64,000 nucleotides of DNA from Siphonodentalium dalli (GCA_032622095.1 CP136064.1:177274247-177338246), one strand, 5' to 3'; numbered from the stretch's first letter, positions 45,585 to 57,577 are shown. The notes: generated by a model from the letters alone, not told the origin. Numbers and translations are program-made.

Positions 45585-45965
45585 CAAGACTGCAAATAGT
45601 GTGTCTTTCATTTGCAGAATGAGGTCCCCATAGGATGAATTTATTGATGCTATCCCGCATGGCGTGCTAGCAGTATCACCCTTTGGGGACCTCATTCTGG
45701 TTAGGCCTCATCTTCTGGGAAGTATCTATAGTCTCAAATTGACATTGTTTTTAGTTACATTTGCCCTTCTCTTCAGTTTCTATATCTCCTATAATTTGAA
45801 AAAGATAAAATGCATAATCAAAGTGATTATAATGACATATAATAACATACCCAACTTCAACCGGGGAACATCAATCTGATCATAGGTCTCCCATAGCAGT
45901 TGAGGCCTATAAACAGACTGACGTCCCCAGAGGGTTAATTTTGTGATGCTGACACACTATTTGCA
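45585..45965. mobile_element. Double-hairpin family, copy 3 (right end decayed)
   Basis: CAAGACTGCAAATAGTGTG..TCATTTGCAGAATGAGGTCC folds with GGGGACCTCATTCTGG. The right end keeps TTGAGGCCTATAAACAGACT GACGTCCCCAGAGGGTTAAT and then stops. Confidence 0.75.
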
Positions 45966-46183
45966 GCCCAGCCAGCATTCCAATAAACCATTTATGTGGT
46001 CTGTTTATATGGGACATCTGGGCACATATGGATTGCATTGTTGCAAGTCCTAGTATGTACAATATGACAGTGTCTATGTGGACATTAAATAAACTGGCAT
46101 GGAATATACTTGTTTATCACACATGTAACTCAAGTAGACCCTGTTTTCTGTAATTGGCTAATACATGTGTATACCAACCTTGG

Positions 46184-46442
46184 TTAACCCTTCCAAGACT
46201 AGCTTCCTGAAAATTTGTGAAATCCATGTTCCTAGTGCATTCTCTTATATATGTGAGTCTCCTATGGGAGACTCACATAAAAAGAGAATACATTGGCCTA
46301 ACAATATTTACCTTGACCTTGTAAACCAGTGCATTCTCGTATATATGCGAGGCTCCCTATGGGAGACTCACATATATAAGAGAATGCACTGACATTGGAT
46401 CTTTAATGCTGCACAGCGCAGCTCTCATCATGAAAGGGTTAA
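46184..46442. mobile_element. TTAA MITE, copy 2 (both TTAA flanks intact)
   Basis: TTAACCCTTCCAAGACTAGC..CATTCTCTTATATATG..CATATATAAGAGAATGCACT..CAGCTCTCATCATGAAAGGGTTAA. Confidence 0.9.
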
Positions 46443-46971
46443 GTGCATAGTTCTGCTGAATTGCTATGATACTGGTAGGGCAAAGTGATGCTGTTAAAAA
46501 AGTACCCATTATTTTATTTGAAGTTCTCATTTTCACGGTGTTTGGCTGATCTGCAAAAATTGAGCGAACGCCACTATGTGCAGAAAACATTCAAAAACAT
46601 GTATATTGTGAAATATTTTAATAATGGGTGTGTTGGTTGTTTCAAACCCTGCATAATTGAGATGGCTGTCCCTGTAATTTTGCAAACACCATGCAGTGCC
46701 ATCATTATTAAAATATTAAAAATAAATATATGTTCTTGAATGTTTCGTACAGACACTGGCTTTTGCTCACAATAAACCGCAATAAACGAAACCGAGATTA
46801 CCCATTAATATATCGTCACCTTAAGGACGTAAGTTGATTTTGGTCATTTTTCATGACAGACAAAAATCTTATTTATTTTAATTTCACTGTTGTTTATAAA
46901 GTTTAACTATTATTTCTGAATAGAGGCAAAAACAGACCTTTTACGAATATATAACTTGATCCCTAGCCGAC

Positions 46972-47225
46972 CTAACCCTTTCATGATTGGAGCTTCTTGA
47001 AAAATATTTTGAAAACCCTGTACCAATGCATTCTCTTATATATGCCAGTCTCCCATATGGAGCCTCACATATATAAGAGAACGCATAGGCCTAACAATAT
47101 TTACCTTCACTTTGTAAGCTAGTGCATTCTCTTATATATGCAAGGCCCCGTTATGGGAGACTCGCATACATATATATAATATAACAGGGTCTTTAATATT
47201 GCAACTCCCATCATGAAGGGGTTAA
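46972..47225. mobile_element. TTAA MITE, copy 3
   Basis: CTAACCCTTTCATGATTGGA GC..two inverted TCTTATATATGC pairs..AACTCCCATCATGAAGGGGTTAA. The left TTAA is mutated to CTAA. Confidence 0.88.
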
Positions 47226-47229
47226 TATG

Positions 47230-48530
47230 CTGTGGGTAATCACGCAAAAAGTTTTCCCAGAGCTGTTTCATTGATTTCTTGTCAAGATAAGACATTTTAG
47301 TATCAAAAGGACCTGTCTATAGCTCTTGATCATTCATAGATCAACAAGAAAGTCAAGGCAAAATGTCTTTATCACCGATAAAAACAAGGTTCTGATTGAA
47401 CTACATGTATATAGGGGTGTGATGTTTTGACGCAAACTGAAGCACAGTCATGCATGGCGGGAAAGTGTTCGCACAATTGTAAATCTGTTTTGCCCACAAA
47501 CCGACTTATACTCCTTTTGACTTTAAGCCAAGGTGACCATATGTGATCTATTTTTGTGTCCACTTCCCAAAAGTTGATATAAAATAATCATAAATCAGTG
47601 TCCTTTACTTCCCTCATCAGACTGTGTACACTGGATCTATAAATCAGAATGGTTTAACATTAACCTATATCTGTCTGCTAACAGCTAGGTCTTGTTGACA
47701 CGATAAAGAGTTTTATATGATAAGGGCATATGGACACACCACATACTGTTGATATATGATAATATTATCTGTCTATCAATAGAACACTTGTAATGAAGAG
47801 TCTGGGGCCCTTTCTATTCATGGACAGTTAAATCAGTTTTGAGAATAGGCCTAATTTTCTCATTAGTCGAAAAGGAAATTAATATTCACAGTTTAATACG
47901 ATTGAACTGTTCAAGAAAAGTGCATGATGCACAGCTAGTGGTGCACAACATTTTGTGTTGGTAGGGGGGTATGTGATCTGGTTTCAGATGTTTATGAAAT
48001 AACAATGTCTTACTAGTATATTGTCAGTCCTGCAGTCCAAAATGTTTTAAAGCATTTTAATATAAATGATTGAAATGTTAGTTGAATCTGAAATATTCCC
48101 AGCAAACTAATGAAATGGAATCCTGTTTTTGTTGTATTATTGGAATGTCCCCAGGGGCTCCGTGGGGTGGGGACAGAGAGGGACACTTTACCTGGGGGGG
48201 GGGGGCTCAGGAGGTATAAAGTGCCCTCTTATTTTCCATAAAGTGACAATAAATACCATAGATTAAATAAGTATATATTGAGGCAATCGAGACTTCACTA
48301 ATAGAGTTACTGTACTTCTGGAAACAATGACTGGACATTCTTTACCTAAATTAATGGGCTCGGCCTGCGGCCTTGACCATCTAGTTAACAAATTTTCAGT
48401 AGCTCATCCATTAGCCCTGACATATTACCTGCTATCTTTTTTTTCAAGGTCAAAAAAGTTCCCCATCAGCATACTAGTAGGTCTGAACATCAACAAGTTC
48501 TCAGGTTTGAATGGGTACTTGGAATATATG
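47230..48530. other. Intronic stretch, no feature recognised
   Basis: AT-rich, with a poly-G run at about 48198. No supported exon or repeat. Confidence 0.4.
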
Positions 48531-48531
48531 A

Positions 48532-48702
48532 TACAGTAATGCTCTAAGTAATCGACTTCTTAACCACAGCAGAATTATGGGTAACTTTTCAGGCTTTAGT
48601 CGGAAATATGGCTTGTTGCCATTCATCGGAAAGTTCTCAGGGGAGAAAGTTACCCATAATTCTGCTGTGGTTAAGAAGTCGATTACTTAGAGCATTACTG
48701 TA
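48532..48702. mobile_element. MITE family CAGTAATGCCC, copy 5
   Basis: TACAGTAATGCTCTAAGTAA TCGACTTCTTAACC to GATTACTTAGAGCATTACTG TA. Compensating changes in both arms (CTCTAAGTAA/TTACTTAGAG, CTTCTTAACC/GGTTAAGAAG) show that this copy belongs to a subfamily, shared in part with 63745-63907. Confidence 0.92.
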
Positions 48703-49157
48703 TCTACTGGCATAGCTAGACTGGATATTCGTAATATGATCTATGCATGGGGACACCCGTTCTGGCTCAGAATGCTCAAATTTATTATCATGATAATTAT
48801 AAAACCTTTAGCGGAGGAGAAATTAAGATATCTACGAAGTACAGTCCATCCTACAAGGAAAACACAGCAAGAGCATTTATTTGCTCATGCAATTCAGAAG
48901 ATTTATTTGCTCATGCAATTCAGAAGACAGGTGTAATATTGCACCCATAATATAATTGTAATTTGGGTTTTTCTCAAACAAAATGTCATTGTGAGTAGAC
49001 TTATGTCACAGTTACACTTTCATATGCCCAGGGAAAGGATCTAAATAAACCTCAAATTAGTTCAATGCTGATCAGTGATTACAGTCACCAATTTTTTCAA
49101 GAGGGACGAGTGCGAATTTTAACACTTGTTAATTGAAAATTACGAGTGTGTATGGTG

Positions 49158-49936
49158 CAGGCTTGTCAACCGGTACCAGTACCGGTACCGGCGGTACTTG
49201 GCCGTTTCAACGGTACCGGTTCTGATACTCAGTACCGAAGGTTCTCGGTACTCGCCAAAAACAGTAAATAGATCAGTATAGATCGATTAAAATTGAAGGA
49301 ACTTTGCTCTTTTAAGTGTGTCGCAACCGCCGCTTGCATTATGGTATGCTACTATGTGTCAACGGATCAAGCACGCGGCAGCGGATGCCGAGTCTTGAAG
49401 CTGTTATCATTTTATTCAACAATGTATATATGTGTCATTGACACAATGTGTGTTACATTGTTCTTACATCTGAGGATTGCAGCCTTGCAGGTACATAAAA
49501 TTTATTTCAGTTTAAATTGTCATTCACCATATATATATACCCATCTTTCCGATTTATGTATTTGAGCGCCTGAAGCCCTAAACATAAATGTTCTAACACC
49601 TATCAGGCTGCCTAAATTATGGCACATTTTAGTTGATTGTTGATAAATCCAACTATTGCAGACTATACTAATGCATGTATGTCACACATTTATGTGTGGC
49701 TGCTGAGGCATACGTGCATTATGATAGTCTGACATGGTTGTATTTGTCATCCACAACAATCACCAAAATCTGGCACAAAGTGCCATACATTACCAGTAAT
49801 TACCACATTAGAATATACTCTTTTAAATGTGTGATATGTAGTGGAATAAACAATACAACACCAGTACCGGTACCCGCGGTACCAACGCGGTACCGGTACC
49901 GACTACCTTGGTACCGGCGGTACTTTGACAAGCCTG
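49158..49936. mobile_element. hAT-superfamily element, 779 bp, TSD GTATGGTG, GGTACC-rich ends
   Basis: Perfect 8-bp duplication GTATGGTG at 49150-49157 and 49937-49944. The ends CAGGCTTGTCAA and TTGACAAGCCTG are exact inverted repeats. Just inside each end is a cluster of GGTACC/ACCGGTACC words (49169-49245 and 49860-49922), plausibly transposase-binding iterations. No transposase frame is seen, so it is non-autonomous. Confidence 0.93.
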
Positions 49937-49944
49937 GTATGGTG

Positions 49945-51370
49945 AAGGAATAATCAGTCCCGTCTCCTGTGAAGGACTGAAAGTAGACTTGAAAACAGCA
50001 GTATCACATATTGGAAAAGAATAGAAAGATGTCACACAGTTCATATCAATATGTAAATAGAGTTATTCACCATGGCATGCACATATAGTCAAAATGTCAA
50101 TTACAGTAAGCCAGTCCTTTGATGGGAAACGTTATTACACCATTGTATAGACAATTGCATGTGCAATTACATCAAAATGTAGGCCAGAGTAATTTTCAGT
50201 ATAGAGCTAATAAATAATGAAAGGCATAGATATTGTTTAGGTACATATAAATTATATGGCTGCACACAATAACACCACAGTCCTCAAAGTAGGTCAACCG
50301 TGCCACAGTGTGTAGGGAAATATACACATTTCACCTGGCCTTACCTAGCAGTAATTAGCTGAAGGGTTTTGATGACCTCCAAGTTGGCAGGAATTTAGGC
50401 ATGTGCATGTGAAACAAATATGTATCTATTTTCATAGGAGGTATGTAAACATTTAGTTGTATGGAGAGAGTGTGCTTGCACTCGGTTGCCTAAACTGAGT
50501 ATTTTAATGATTTTTGCCATATTTGTTTATCGATAGACCACATATTTGAAAGCTCTTTGATTTTAAGATCATTTTATTGATTACTATAATGTTATTTGTT
50601 ATGAATTTTGATTGTTGAATTCTCTTGCCTTCTATCATCAATACATGCTGTTTCAATGCATGGTATATTAAAAGTTTCAGGATATATAGGCTGGTTTGTT
50701 ATTGTATGCTGTAAAGGTACTACCCAGTAGCAGAAATCTTTTCTATGGTGAATAGAAACATTTAATATGACAAATTATGTCTCCGATCATAGAGAGCTAT
50801 AGTATACATTGTACCATGTCAAATCAGACACAGCTTTTGTGTTTATGTCCATTAGCTGAGAATATCCGGGTATGTACATGTATGCATACACATGTGACAG
50901 ATTGACTACTTGTACATGTAAATGTTTTGAATATACCAGTACATTGTTTATGTAACTGTACGAGTAATTGATTGACTGAGTTGCAAGGTATTCTGTATGG
51001 AAACTGTGTGTAAGGACTCCATATTCACGATTATTTATATCAGTTTTGAGCAATACTAGTAATAAGGAAACTGGATGACCGACCTGCCCCAGCGACAACC
51101 CACCCCAGTGATTGTATAGCCAACAGAAATGAGTTTTCTTTCTGTATTTCATTTGTATCGCAGGGATAAAAAATTTATTATTGGATAAATTATGTTATGT
51201 ACAATTCATAGATAGTAGAAATATATTGTTAAATCAAGGGATAATTAAAATATTTTTAAGTTACTTTTGATACCACCGCGCCTTACAAACTCGATCATGT
51301 CCATGAAAATTCACATTTAGTCTGATCTAGTTTGAAATAAAAAAAGGTTCTATTCTATCTGATATGGAAT
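49945..51370. other. Intronic stretch, no feature recognised
   Basis: AT-rich. No repeat or exon can be supported. Confidence 0.4.
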
Positions 51371-51378
51371 TTTAATTA

Positions 51379-51612
51379 TTAATCCTTCCTGAATTTTCCA
51401 AAAAACGTGTGTCAATGCATATTCTTATATATGCGATTCTCCCAGGGAGTCTAGCATATATAAGAGAATACACATTGACCTAACATTATTTACCTTGACT
51501 GACCTTGTAAGCCAGTAGATTCTCTTATAGGGAGCCTCGCATATATAAGAGAATGCACTGGCACAGGATCTTTAATACTGCACCAGTTCAGCTCCCATCA
51601 TGAAAGGGTTAG
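51379..51612. mobile_element. TTAA MITE, copy 4
   Basis: TTAATCCTTCCTGAATTTTC C..CTTATATATGCG..CATATATAAGAGAATACAC..CAGCTCCCATCATGAAAGGGTTAG. Confidence 0.87.
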
Positions 51613-51614
51613 TA

Positions 51615-52100
51615 ATGAAACCTCAGGTGGTTGTTGCTTGGGCGGGTCATCTCGGAGCCACTGCTGTGTACCATATGTGAGACTATTCAAGTAAAAAAAC
51701 AATCTGTACATATTAAACCATTGCTGATTTAAGTAAAAAATTGTGTTATTTTTTTCACAATGTATTGATGATCAAGTGAGTGAGGCCATCAGAATCGGCC
51801 CATGAAACAATATATATATATATTTTTTTTTATATATATATTTTTTGTATTAGATTGCATAACATATCATTATTTCAGATTAAACACATGCATCTATTAG
51901 CTAGTGTACTATATCATTGTCTAATATGTCCAAAACTGACAAAGATAAAACAAATTATTTTTGTTATCAGGTCTTTCAATAAGAAATTACGAGGATCGTA
52001 AGTAGCTTGTGCACATTAGAAAATGTTTGGTTGCTTTTCTCTTTATTGTTTCTCTACCATTATGAATGACTGAAACACTGTGCATGAGGTTTCTGATGAA
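51615..52100. other. Intronic stretch with a TA-rich microsatellite
   Basis: A (TA)n/T-run tract at about 51808-51848. Otherwise featureless. Confidence 0.5.
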
Positions 52101-52101
52101 G

Positions 52102-52199
52102 TGCAGTAATGCCCTAAATAATCGACTCCTTAACCACAGCAGAATTACCCATAATTCTACTGTGGTTAAGGAGTCGATTATATTTAGGGAATTACTGTA
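52102..52199. mobile_element. MITE family CAGTAATGCCC, copy 6 (short form)
   Basis: Only the terminal ~45 bp of each arm remain, joined at AGAATTACCCATAATTCT. The left flank is TGCAGT, not TACAGT. Confidence 0.9.
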
Positions 52200-52291
52200 G
52201 ATACTGCTTCCAGTTCGATTACTGTTCGTTTATAATAGCCAGGTTTAGATCATGCAACATCACACATTGAACTTCAAGCATCAAATGGCTA

Positions 52292-52398
52292 TACAGTAAT
52301 GCCCTAATTAATCGACTCCTTAACCACCGACTAAATCCTGAAAAGTTACCCATAATTCTGCTGTGGTTAAGGAGTCGATTATTTAGGGCATTACTGTA
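52292..52398. mobile_element. MITE family CAGTAATGCCC, copy 7 (short left arm)
   Basis: TACAGTAATGCCCTAATTAA TCGACTCCTTAACCACC joins directly to CGACTAAATCCTGAAAAGTT ACCC and the complete right arm. The centre and most of the left arm are deleted. Confidence 0.9.
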
Positions 52399-52749
52399 AT
52401 TAATATTCTATACAAGCAGAGGTAAAAAATTACCCAATGGGTGCTGAACTACATGTATAATCTGTTGATGATACCTATGCAGCATTAAAAAATGAGTTGT
52501 TTTTTTATGGATATCATATACACATGTATACTATAGTATGGTGTGTTCAGATTTTAGAAACTTGTTTACAGAATTAGAATACAGCCATGTTTCTACTGGG
52601 TATTTTCTGCACCATGCTTGAAATATTATATAGTATGTTGATGCATGAACTATAAAGTGTGATATACAGGTAGTATGATCTGAACATGGCTATAATACTG
52701 CATGTTGTACAGCATGGTTTTCAGTGATTATGATGGATGTGTTATAGAT

Positions 52750-53117
52750 CAAGGTCGCATCTTATTTTTACCCAACTGACAGACATCAGTAATTATCCCC
52801 CGTCCGTCTGTCTGTCCGTCCCGAATTTTAACGGACTTATTGGACTTTGTTTATTTTTTTGTGTGCAAATGGACGACGTCACAGAGCTCATTTCCACAAA
52901 TGTCAACGGATTTAAAAGATTTTTGGTATGTGAGATCACATGACCAGTATCTAGAACGAGTTCGCAAACCAGGTCCGGCCAGATATTTTCAGCAGTGTTA
53001 TTGGACTTTGTTTATTATTTTTGGTGCAAATGGACGATGTCACATGGCTAATTTCCACAAATGTCATACCTAAAATGAGTTCGCAAGCCAGGCTTTTTGA
53101 CAAAATCCCACCTCTTG
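52750..53117 (+). repeat. Interspersed repeat with an internal duplication
   Basis: Contains GTCCGTCTGTCTGTCCGTCC and two copies (about 52840 and 53000) of TTATTGGACTTTGTTTATT, GTGCAAATGGACGA and TTCCACAAATGTCA. It ends near TCCCACCTCTTG. The family is not identified. Confidence 0.65.
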
Positions 53118-53358
53118 TTTAGCACATACTGAGAACGCAAACATTATTGAGAATGCACTTCCCTAACTGCACAATTCGGCAGGGGAGACCGTCGTCTGCG
53201 ACTGCTTGTTAGTGTATCTGAGACAGGGTTCCAAAAGCCTCTAAATAAACACCTAAAAATAGTAAGTTCCCCCCTCATATTTTTGAGGATATTTTCAGAT
53301 GTGTAATCAGAATACAATGAAACTTTGGGAAGATAATCTCATTTATGTGACCAACCCA

Positions 53359-53546
53359 TACAGTAATTCCCTAAATAATCGACTCCTTAACCACAGCAGA
53401 ATTATGGGTAACTTTTCAGGATTTAGTCGGAAATATGGCTTGTTGCCATTCATCAGAAAGCTCTCACTGAGAGCTTTCCAATGAATGACAACAAGCCATA
53501 TTTCTGCTGTGGTTAAGGAGTCGATTATTTAGGGCCTTACATGTAT
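53359..53546. mobile_element. MITE family CAGTAATGCCC, copy 8
   Basis: TACAGTAATTCCCTAAATAA to ATTATTTAGGGCCTTACATG TA. The right arm lacks the segment between CATATTTC and TGCTGTGG. Confidence 0.9.
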
Positions 53547-53549
53547 CTT

Positions 53550-54080
53550 ACAACTAATGATATGGTAAGTGGCTATGACACCCTTTACACACAATAGGCT
53601 ACATGTATGCTCCGGCTAGCGACCATATTTTAGTCATATCGGCATTTTGTTTTGATTGTCACACAACAAGCGAGACGATTCACTCCCACCATTGGTCTTA
53701 ATACTGTAGTTTAAAATATAATTTTCGAGTGTAGCTCAGCTCAATTGTGAACTGGTGTGAAAGCCTGTGTTAAACCTATAGGATTAGGACAAATCTTGGG
53801 CGAAAATTGCCCCGTTCGCTGTATGACAATAAAACCAATCACGACCCTAATACGGTCGCTAGCATCAGAATTCTTGGGTTATGACAGGTGGACCTTTCCT
53901 TGGTGACATTGAATTATAGCACCAAAGGGTTAGAGCAGCCTACAAAAGAGCGGATATATAGTGATTCCTCACCAACTGCAAGAGGAATTGGCAGCCTCTT
54001 GGCTGTCTTGAATCCATTAAAATGAGGGCGTGGTGTCACCAAATTGTGTGGTGATACATGCAGAACTCAATTGTTCTTCA
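53550..54080. other. Intronic stretch, no feature recognised
   Basis: Moderately AT-rich; no support for an exon. Confidence 0.4.
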
Positions 54081-54084
54081 CATC

Positions 54085-54470
54085 AGTATTTAAATTTATG
54101 TGAAACACTCCGGTAGGGTGATGAAATAGAGATGGAGAATAATCCTGCTCAAAGTAGTTATTTTTACGAATATATTAATCCAAATTTACAAAACACACCA
54201 TCATTCTTATATATTGATTAAATGCGATGACTTTCGATGGTGAAATCATTTGCGTTGGTTTATCGCCGATAGTTGCATACCGAATCGAGATGTAAATATT
54301 TACAATTGCACATAGTTCAGATGATGTTTTCTTTGGAGTGGTATGGTCGATTTCTTTGAGACTTTCGAAGATGTCAGTAGAATGCTGCATCCCTCCAGTT
54401 GGCATAGCACCTGAATACTAACTTGTCGGTTTCACACACCAAAACAAGTCCATAATATGTCTTTAAATGG
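54085..54470 (+). repeat. Family GTGAAACACTCCGGTAGGGT, copy 2
   Basis: GTGAAACACTCCGGTAGGGT GATGAAATAG.. CATACCGAATCGAGATGTAA .. GGCATAGCACCTGAATACTA ACTTGTCGG .. AAGTCCATAATATGTC. It is collinear with 58455-58830 at reduced identity. It may be a SINE or a small DNA element; no ends are defined. Confidence 0.8.
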
Positions 54471-54904
54471 GTAATTTTTTTACCCTCATAACTGTGTTCT
54501 GACTTTTATATTGAGCTTTACCTCGTTGCTCACTCAGTCATGCAAGCTCTGTGCCCGTCGACATTAGGTCACTTCTTTATCAGTCCTCATATTCTGTATT
54601 ATGTCAGGGTGGAACTTACATTTGAGGTGCTTATTATTATACCCCTCCCCCGCAATGGGGTATACTGGAATCAGCTCGTCCATCTCTGACTGCTGTCCAT
54701 CCATCCGTGGACACAATTTTGTCAAAGTGCCTCTACCTACATTTGAGACATAAGTGGTATTTTTTCTTGAGTGGTTAGGATTAACCTATTCACTTCTTCT
54801 AATGACATTATGACGTCGAGTGGTGGGCCAATGAAGTTATGGCCAATTTCCAGTGGAAAAATATACACAAACTGCCAACTGCTAGTGTGCTGAAGTAGGT
54901 TCGT

Positions 54905-54957
54905 ACTCAGTATGGACGTATAGCACACAGCGTGACATTTTACGTCCATACTCAGTA
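54905..54957. repeat. Short inverted repeat
   Basis: ACTCAGTATGGACGTA pairs with TACGTCCATACTCAGT (one mismatch) across about 20 nt. Confidence 0.8.
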
Positions 54958-55379
54958 CTGAGTAGCAGCCAAGAGGTTAATTGGTTGCTTATGTGGTTAA
55001 ATCTTAAGAAAGCCAAAGTACTCCAATATAACTTTTTTTGTTGTGTGTAAATGTCATTGAGTCGAATGTCACTGTATTTGTCCAAGTATTGAGTGGTTTA
55101 CATGTAAAACAAATGAATCGGAGATAAGCAGTTGGTTATTTAGCTGGTGTTTTATGTCATGTTTCTGATTAGCGTCCTTGTGGTTATTTTGAATAATGAA
55201 TCTTGTACACAATCTTGATTCAACTCTTCATTTCACTCTGGAAGGAAGCGGATGGAAGCACTGGCAAAAAAAATGACATTTCATGTTGCCTAATTTAATA
55301 GAAAGTGATGCTAAGAAAATTCACACAAAAAAGTTTAAATATAAAAAATGTATTAAGTACTAGATGGTTTTAAACACAG

Positions 55380-55473
55380 GCCCCTGGGGAAAATTACTAA
55401 AATACCAATATAGACTATACCAGTGTACACTGGTATAGTCTATATTTGTATTTTAGTAATTTTCCCCAGGGGC
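55380..55473. repeat. 94-bp near-perfect hairpin
   Basis: GCCCCTGGGGAAAATTACTA AAATAC..CTATACCAGTG pairs with its complement ending TTTTCCCCAGGGGC. There is about one mismatch over ~45-bp arms and almost no loop. Near-perfect pairing and CCCCTGGGG/CCCCAGGGG ends favour a very small fold-back element over a miRNA precursor. Confidence 0.93.
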
Positions 55474-55699
55474 TTTTGGTTTTAAATTACACTTAATATA
55501 TTTCTGAACACACAGTGTGTTCAAATTAAATGTGCATCTGCGATTTTGAGATCCGTCAGACCTTTTTTGTGGAGTTATCCCACTTTTTCGACTTAGAATT
55601 TTTTTTTGTAAAATGCAGAAATTTGTCTGAGCTTGTATTCCTACATTTTCCAGTAAATTTTTTAAAACATAACACAGAGGCTGATTGGGCAATTTTGTT

Positions 55700-57390
55700 T
55701 GTAGTTTTTCTCGACTGCCATGGGGAGCATCCTTTGTATCATTGGGACAGCCAAGTTTCAGGAATGCATTGCTTGCTTCAACAATTTTATTTCTTCATTA
55801 TGTGGAAGGATATATTGGTGTTTGACTGGTGTATACTTCTATATACTGTATTTGTTTGTGTGGTAAATTGATATTTCAGTATTTGAAACTTCTGTTTGAG
55901 AGTTAATTTTGTGCTCTTTAAATTAACTTAAACTATAATGTTTGCACAGACAATTTTTAAGCTCTTAATGTTGTTGTTACTATTTTTTTTTTTTGAGTTT
56001 GTTTGTGTTTATTTACTTGTTACGATTCAAAACTTTGTTCAAAACCATGCATGTGATGAAAGTAATGATATGGTTTACATAAAAAGTGAGTGAGTTGCTG
56101 TAAATTTTGTCATTATTTGTTTTAAAAAATACACATACATGTATGGTACCTATTGCGCTTGAAACATACAGTATTATGACTGGTATCTTTAACATGAGGG
56201 GTGAGTGTATTGGTTAAAAGTTATCAGTTATCAGCTTTCTATACTTGTGACTATATAGATTGATGTATGGATATGTTTCGACTGATTTTGATAAGAATTT
56301 CCATCAAATGTGATTAATATTCAATGCTTTTCTTTAAATTTAACGATTTGTTTTGAAGTTCAAATTTGTGCTTGATAGCTAATTCAGAGCATTTTGTATC
56401 AATGGAAAGAGCTTGTTGAAGGGATCATGTACAATATTTTTCAGTATTGTGACAACGTATTTAAAATATAAATACAGTGCCATTTGAATATATTTGAAAC
56501 CTGTCCTGTTTGATTACACTGCCCATGCCTTCACAAAGCAACATTTACTCCCATGTGGAAATAAGTACTTGTCATAAACAAAACACCATATAATTATTTT
56601 CTACATTTCCTGTGAACTTCACTTGTCAGTTACTGCACATAGTTATATCTGCACTCTAGTTTTCACAATATCCAATTGGATTTTTTTTTACAATTTATAT
56701 AAACAAAATCCAAGAGATCTTGATGAAATTTTACATTTCATCATCAACAAAGTCTGTTTTAATGGAAATTAACTAATCATGCTGTTCTGGGATTGGGAGG
56801 AAATTGCATTGCAGCGAATGTGGAACATTTATATGATTATGCAAGTATTAAATTTAACTATTCTCTGCCTTGCTGAATATTACATGTTTTAACTGATAAA
56901 CTACATACAATAATATGACATGCCCATTTGTTTCTGTTCTATATTGATCTAATAACTTCTATGGGAGGTTCTTATGGCCATGTAATTAAATGCTTTATCT
57001 TGCCAGTTTATCCAGGAGAAGTGGGACACAGAGGGGCATGAATTACCCTTCATAAAATGGAGCAAGAAGTACATGTACCTTTAAATAGAACAACATTATT
57101 ATAATGTCTTAAAATAATAGTATATATCCATTCTGAGTAGCTTAATATGGCAGGTGCTCTATAATGCTTACCAAAAAATTCACCTTTTCAGAATTTATAA
57201 ATTCAATTTATGTATATGACTTTAAAAAGTGCCCTTTTCTGAAGTTGTGTCCCTCTTGCCCTCATTTGCTTCCAGTGCCCCTGATTTTATCACTCATAAA
57301 ACTTGACATCTCCCTTCAATATGTATATATTGGGACACCTTTATTCTACATGTATGTTTTATTCGAAAAATGTTCCACTTTATTTTTTAG
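55700..57390. other. 3' part of intron 2, no repeat recognised
   Basis: Among the few stretches of comparable length with no obvious mobile element. AT-rich, with long T-runs. A polypyrimidine tract leads into the exon 3 acceptor. Confidence 0.45.
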
Positions 57391-57445
57391 AAGGAAAGAA
57401 AAAGAAGATGAACAGAAAGCCAAGAAGTCAAAGAATACTGAAAAG
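57391..57445 (+). CDS. Coding exon 3 (55 nt) of the adaptor-like gene
   Basis: Acceptor ATTTTTTAG at 57390, donor GAAAAG|GTTTGG at 57446. With two bases from exon 2 it reads RRKEKEDEQKAKKSKNTEK and ends in phase 0. This Lys/Glu-rich, helix-prone stretch after a YEDV motif resembles the segment preceding the helical SH3 domain in FYB1/ADAP proteins. The donor GTTTGG is weaker than the other two. A retained frame through the donor would add about 24 codons before a stop at 57515-57517, so an alternative 3' end cannot be excluded. Later exons must lie beyond 57.4 kb, and I find none up to 64000. Confidence 0.72.
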
Positions 57446-57577
57446 GTTTGGGTCGATCTTTGGTATTATTCATCATATTGCATTTTAGTTTTTCAGTGTC
57501 TTTTACCAGTAAAATAAATACAATAATGCATAGTATCATGCTGCAACTACTCCTCTGGTTCCTCCATACACTCCTGA

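Larger units (their letters stand above)
54632..55690 (+). repeat. 'Tataccccc' interspersed repeat, interrupted copy
   Basis: Starts TTATTATTATACCCCTCCCC CGCAATGGGGTATACTGG and continues to GTGGACACAATTTTGTC at about 54725. The body resumes at about 55525 with GTGCATCTGCGATTTTGAGA and TTTTTCGACTTAGAA. Roughly 0.8 kb of foreign sequence, including two hairpins, lies between. Confidence 0.75.
40877..57390 (+). other. Intron 2 of the adaptor-like gene (16.5 kb, repeat-filled)
   Basis: Donor GTAAAT and acceptor TTTATTTTTTAG. It contains at least twenty repeat or mobile-element copies listed separately. I looked for further in-phase exons inside and found none I can support. A candidate at about 57007 after TTGCCAG lacks a donor. 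Confidence 0.7.

Noticed and set aside
57007-57070. Possible extra exon after TTGCCAG (reading FIQEKWDTEGHELPF)
   Set aside because: There is no GT donor at a usable position and the frame runs into a stop. Exons 2 and 3 already join in phase without it.
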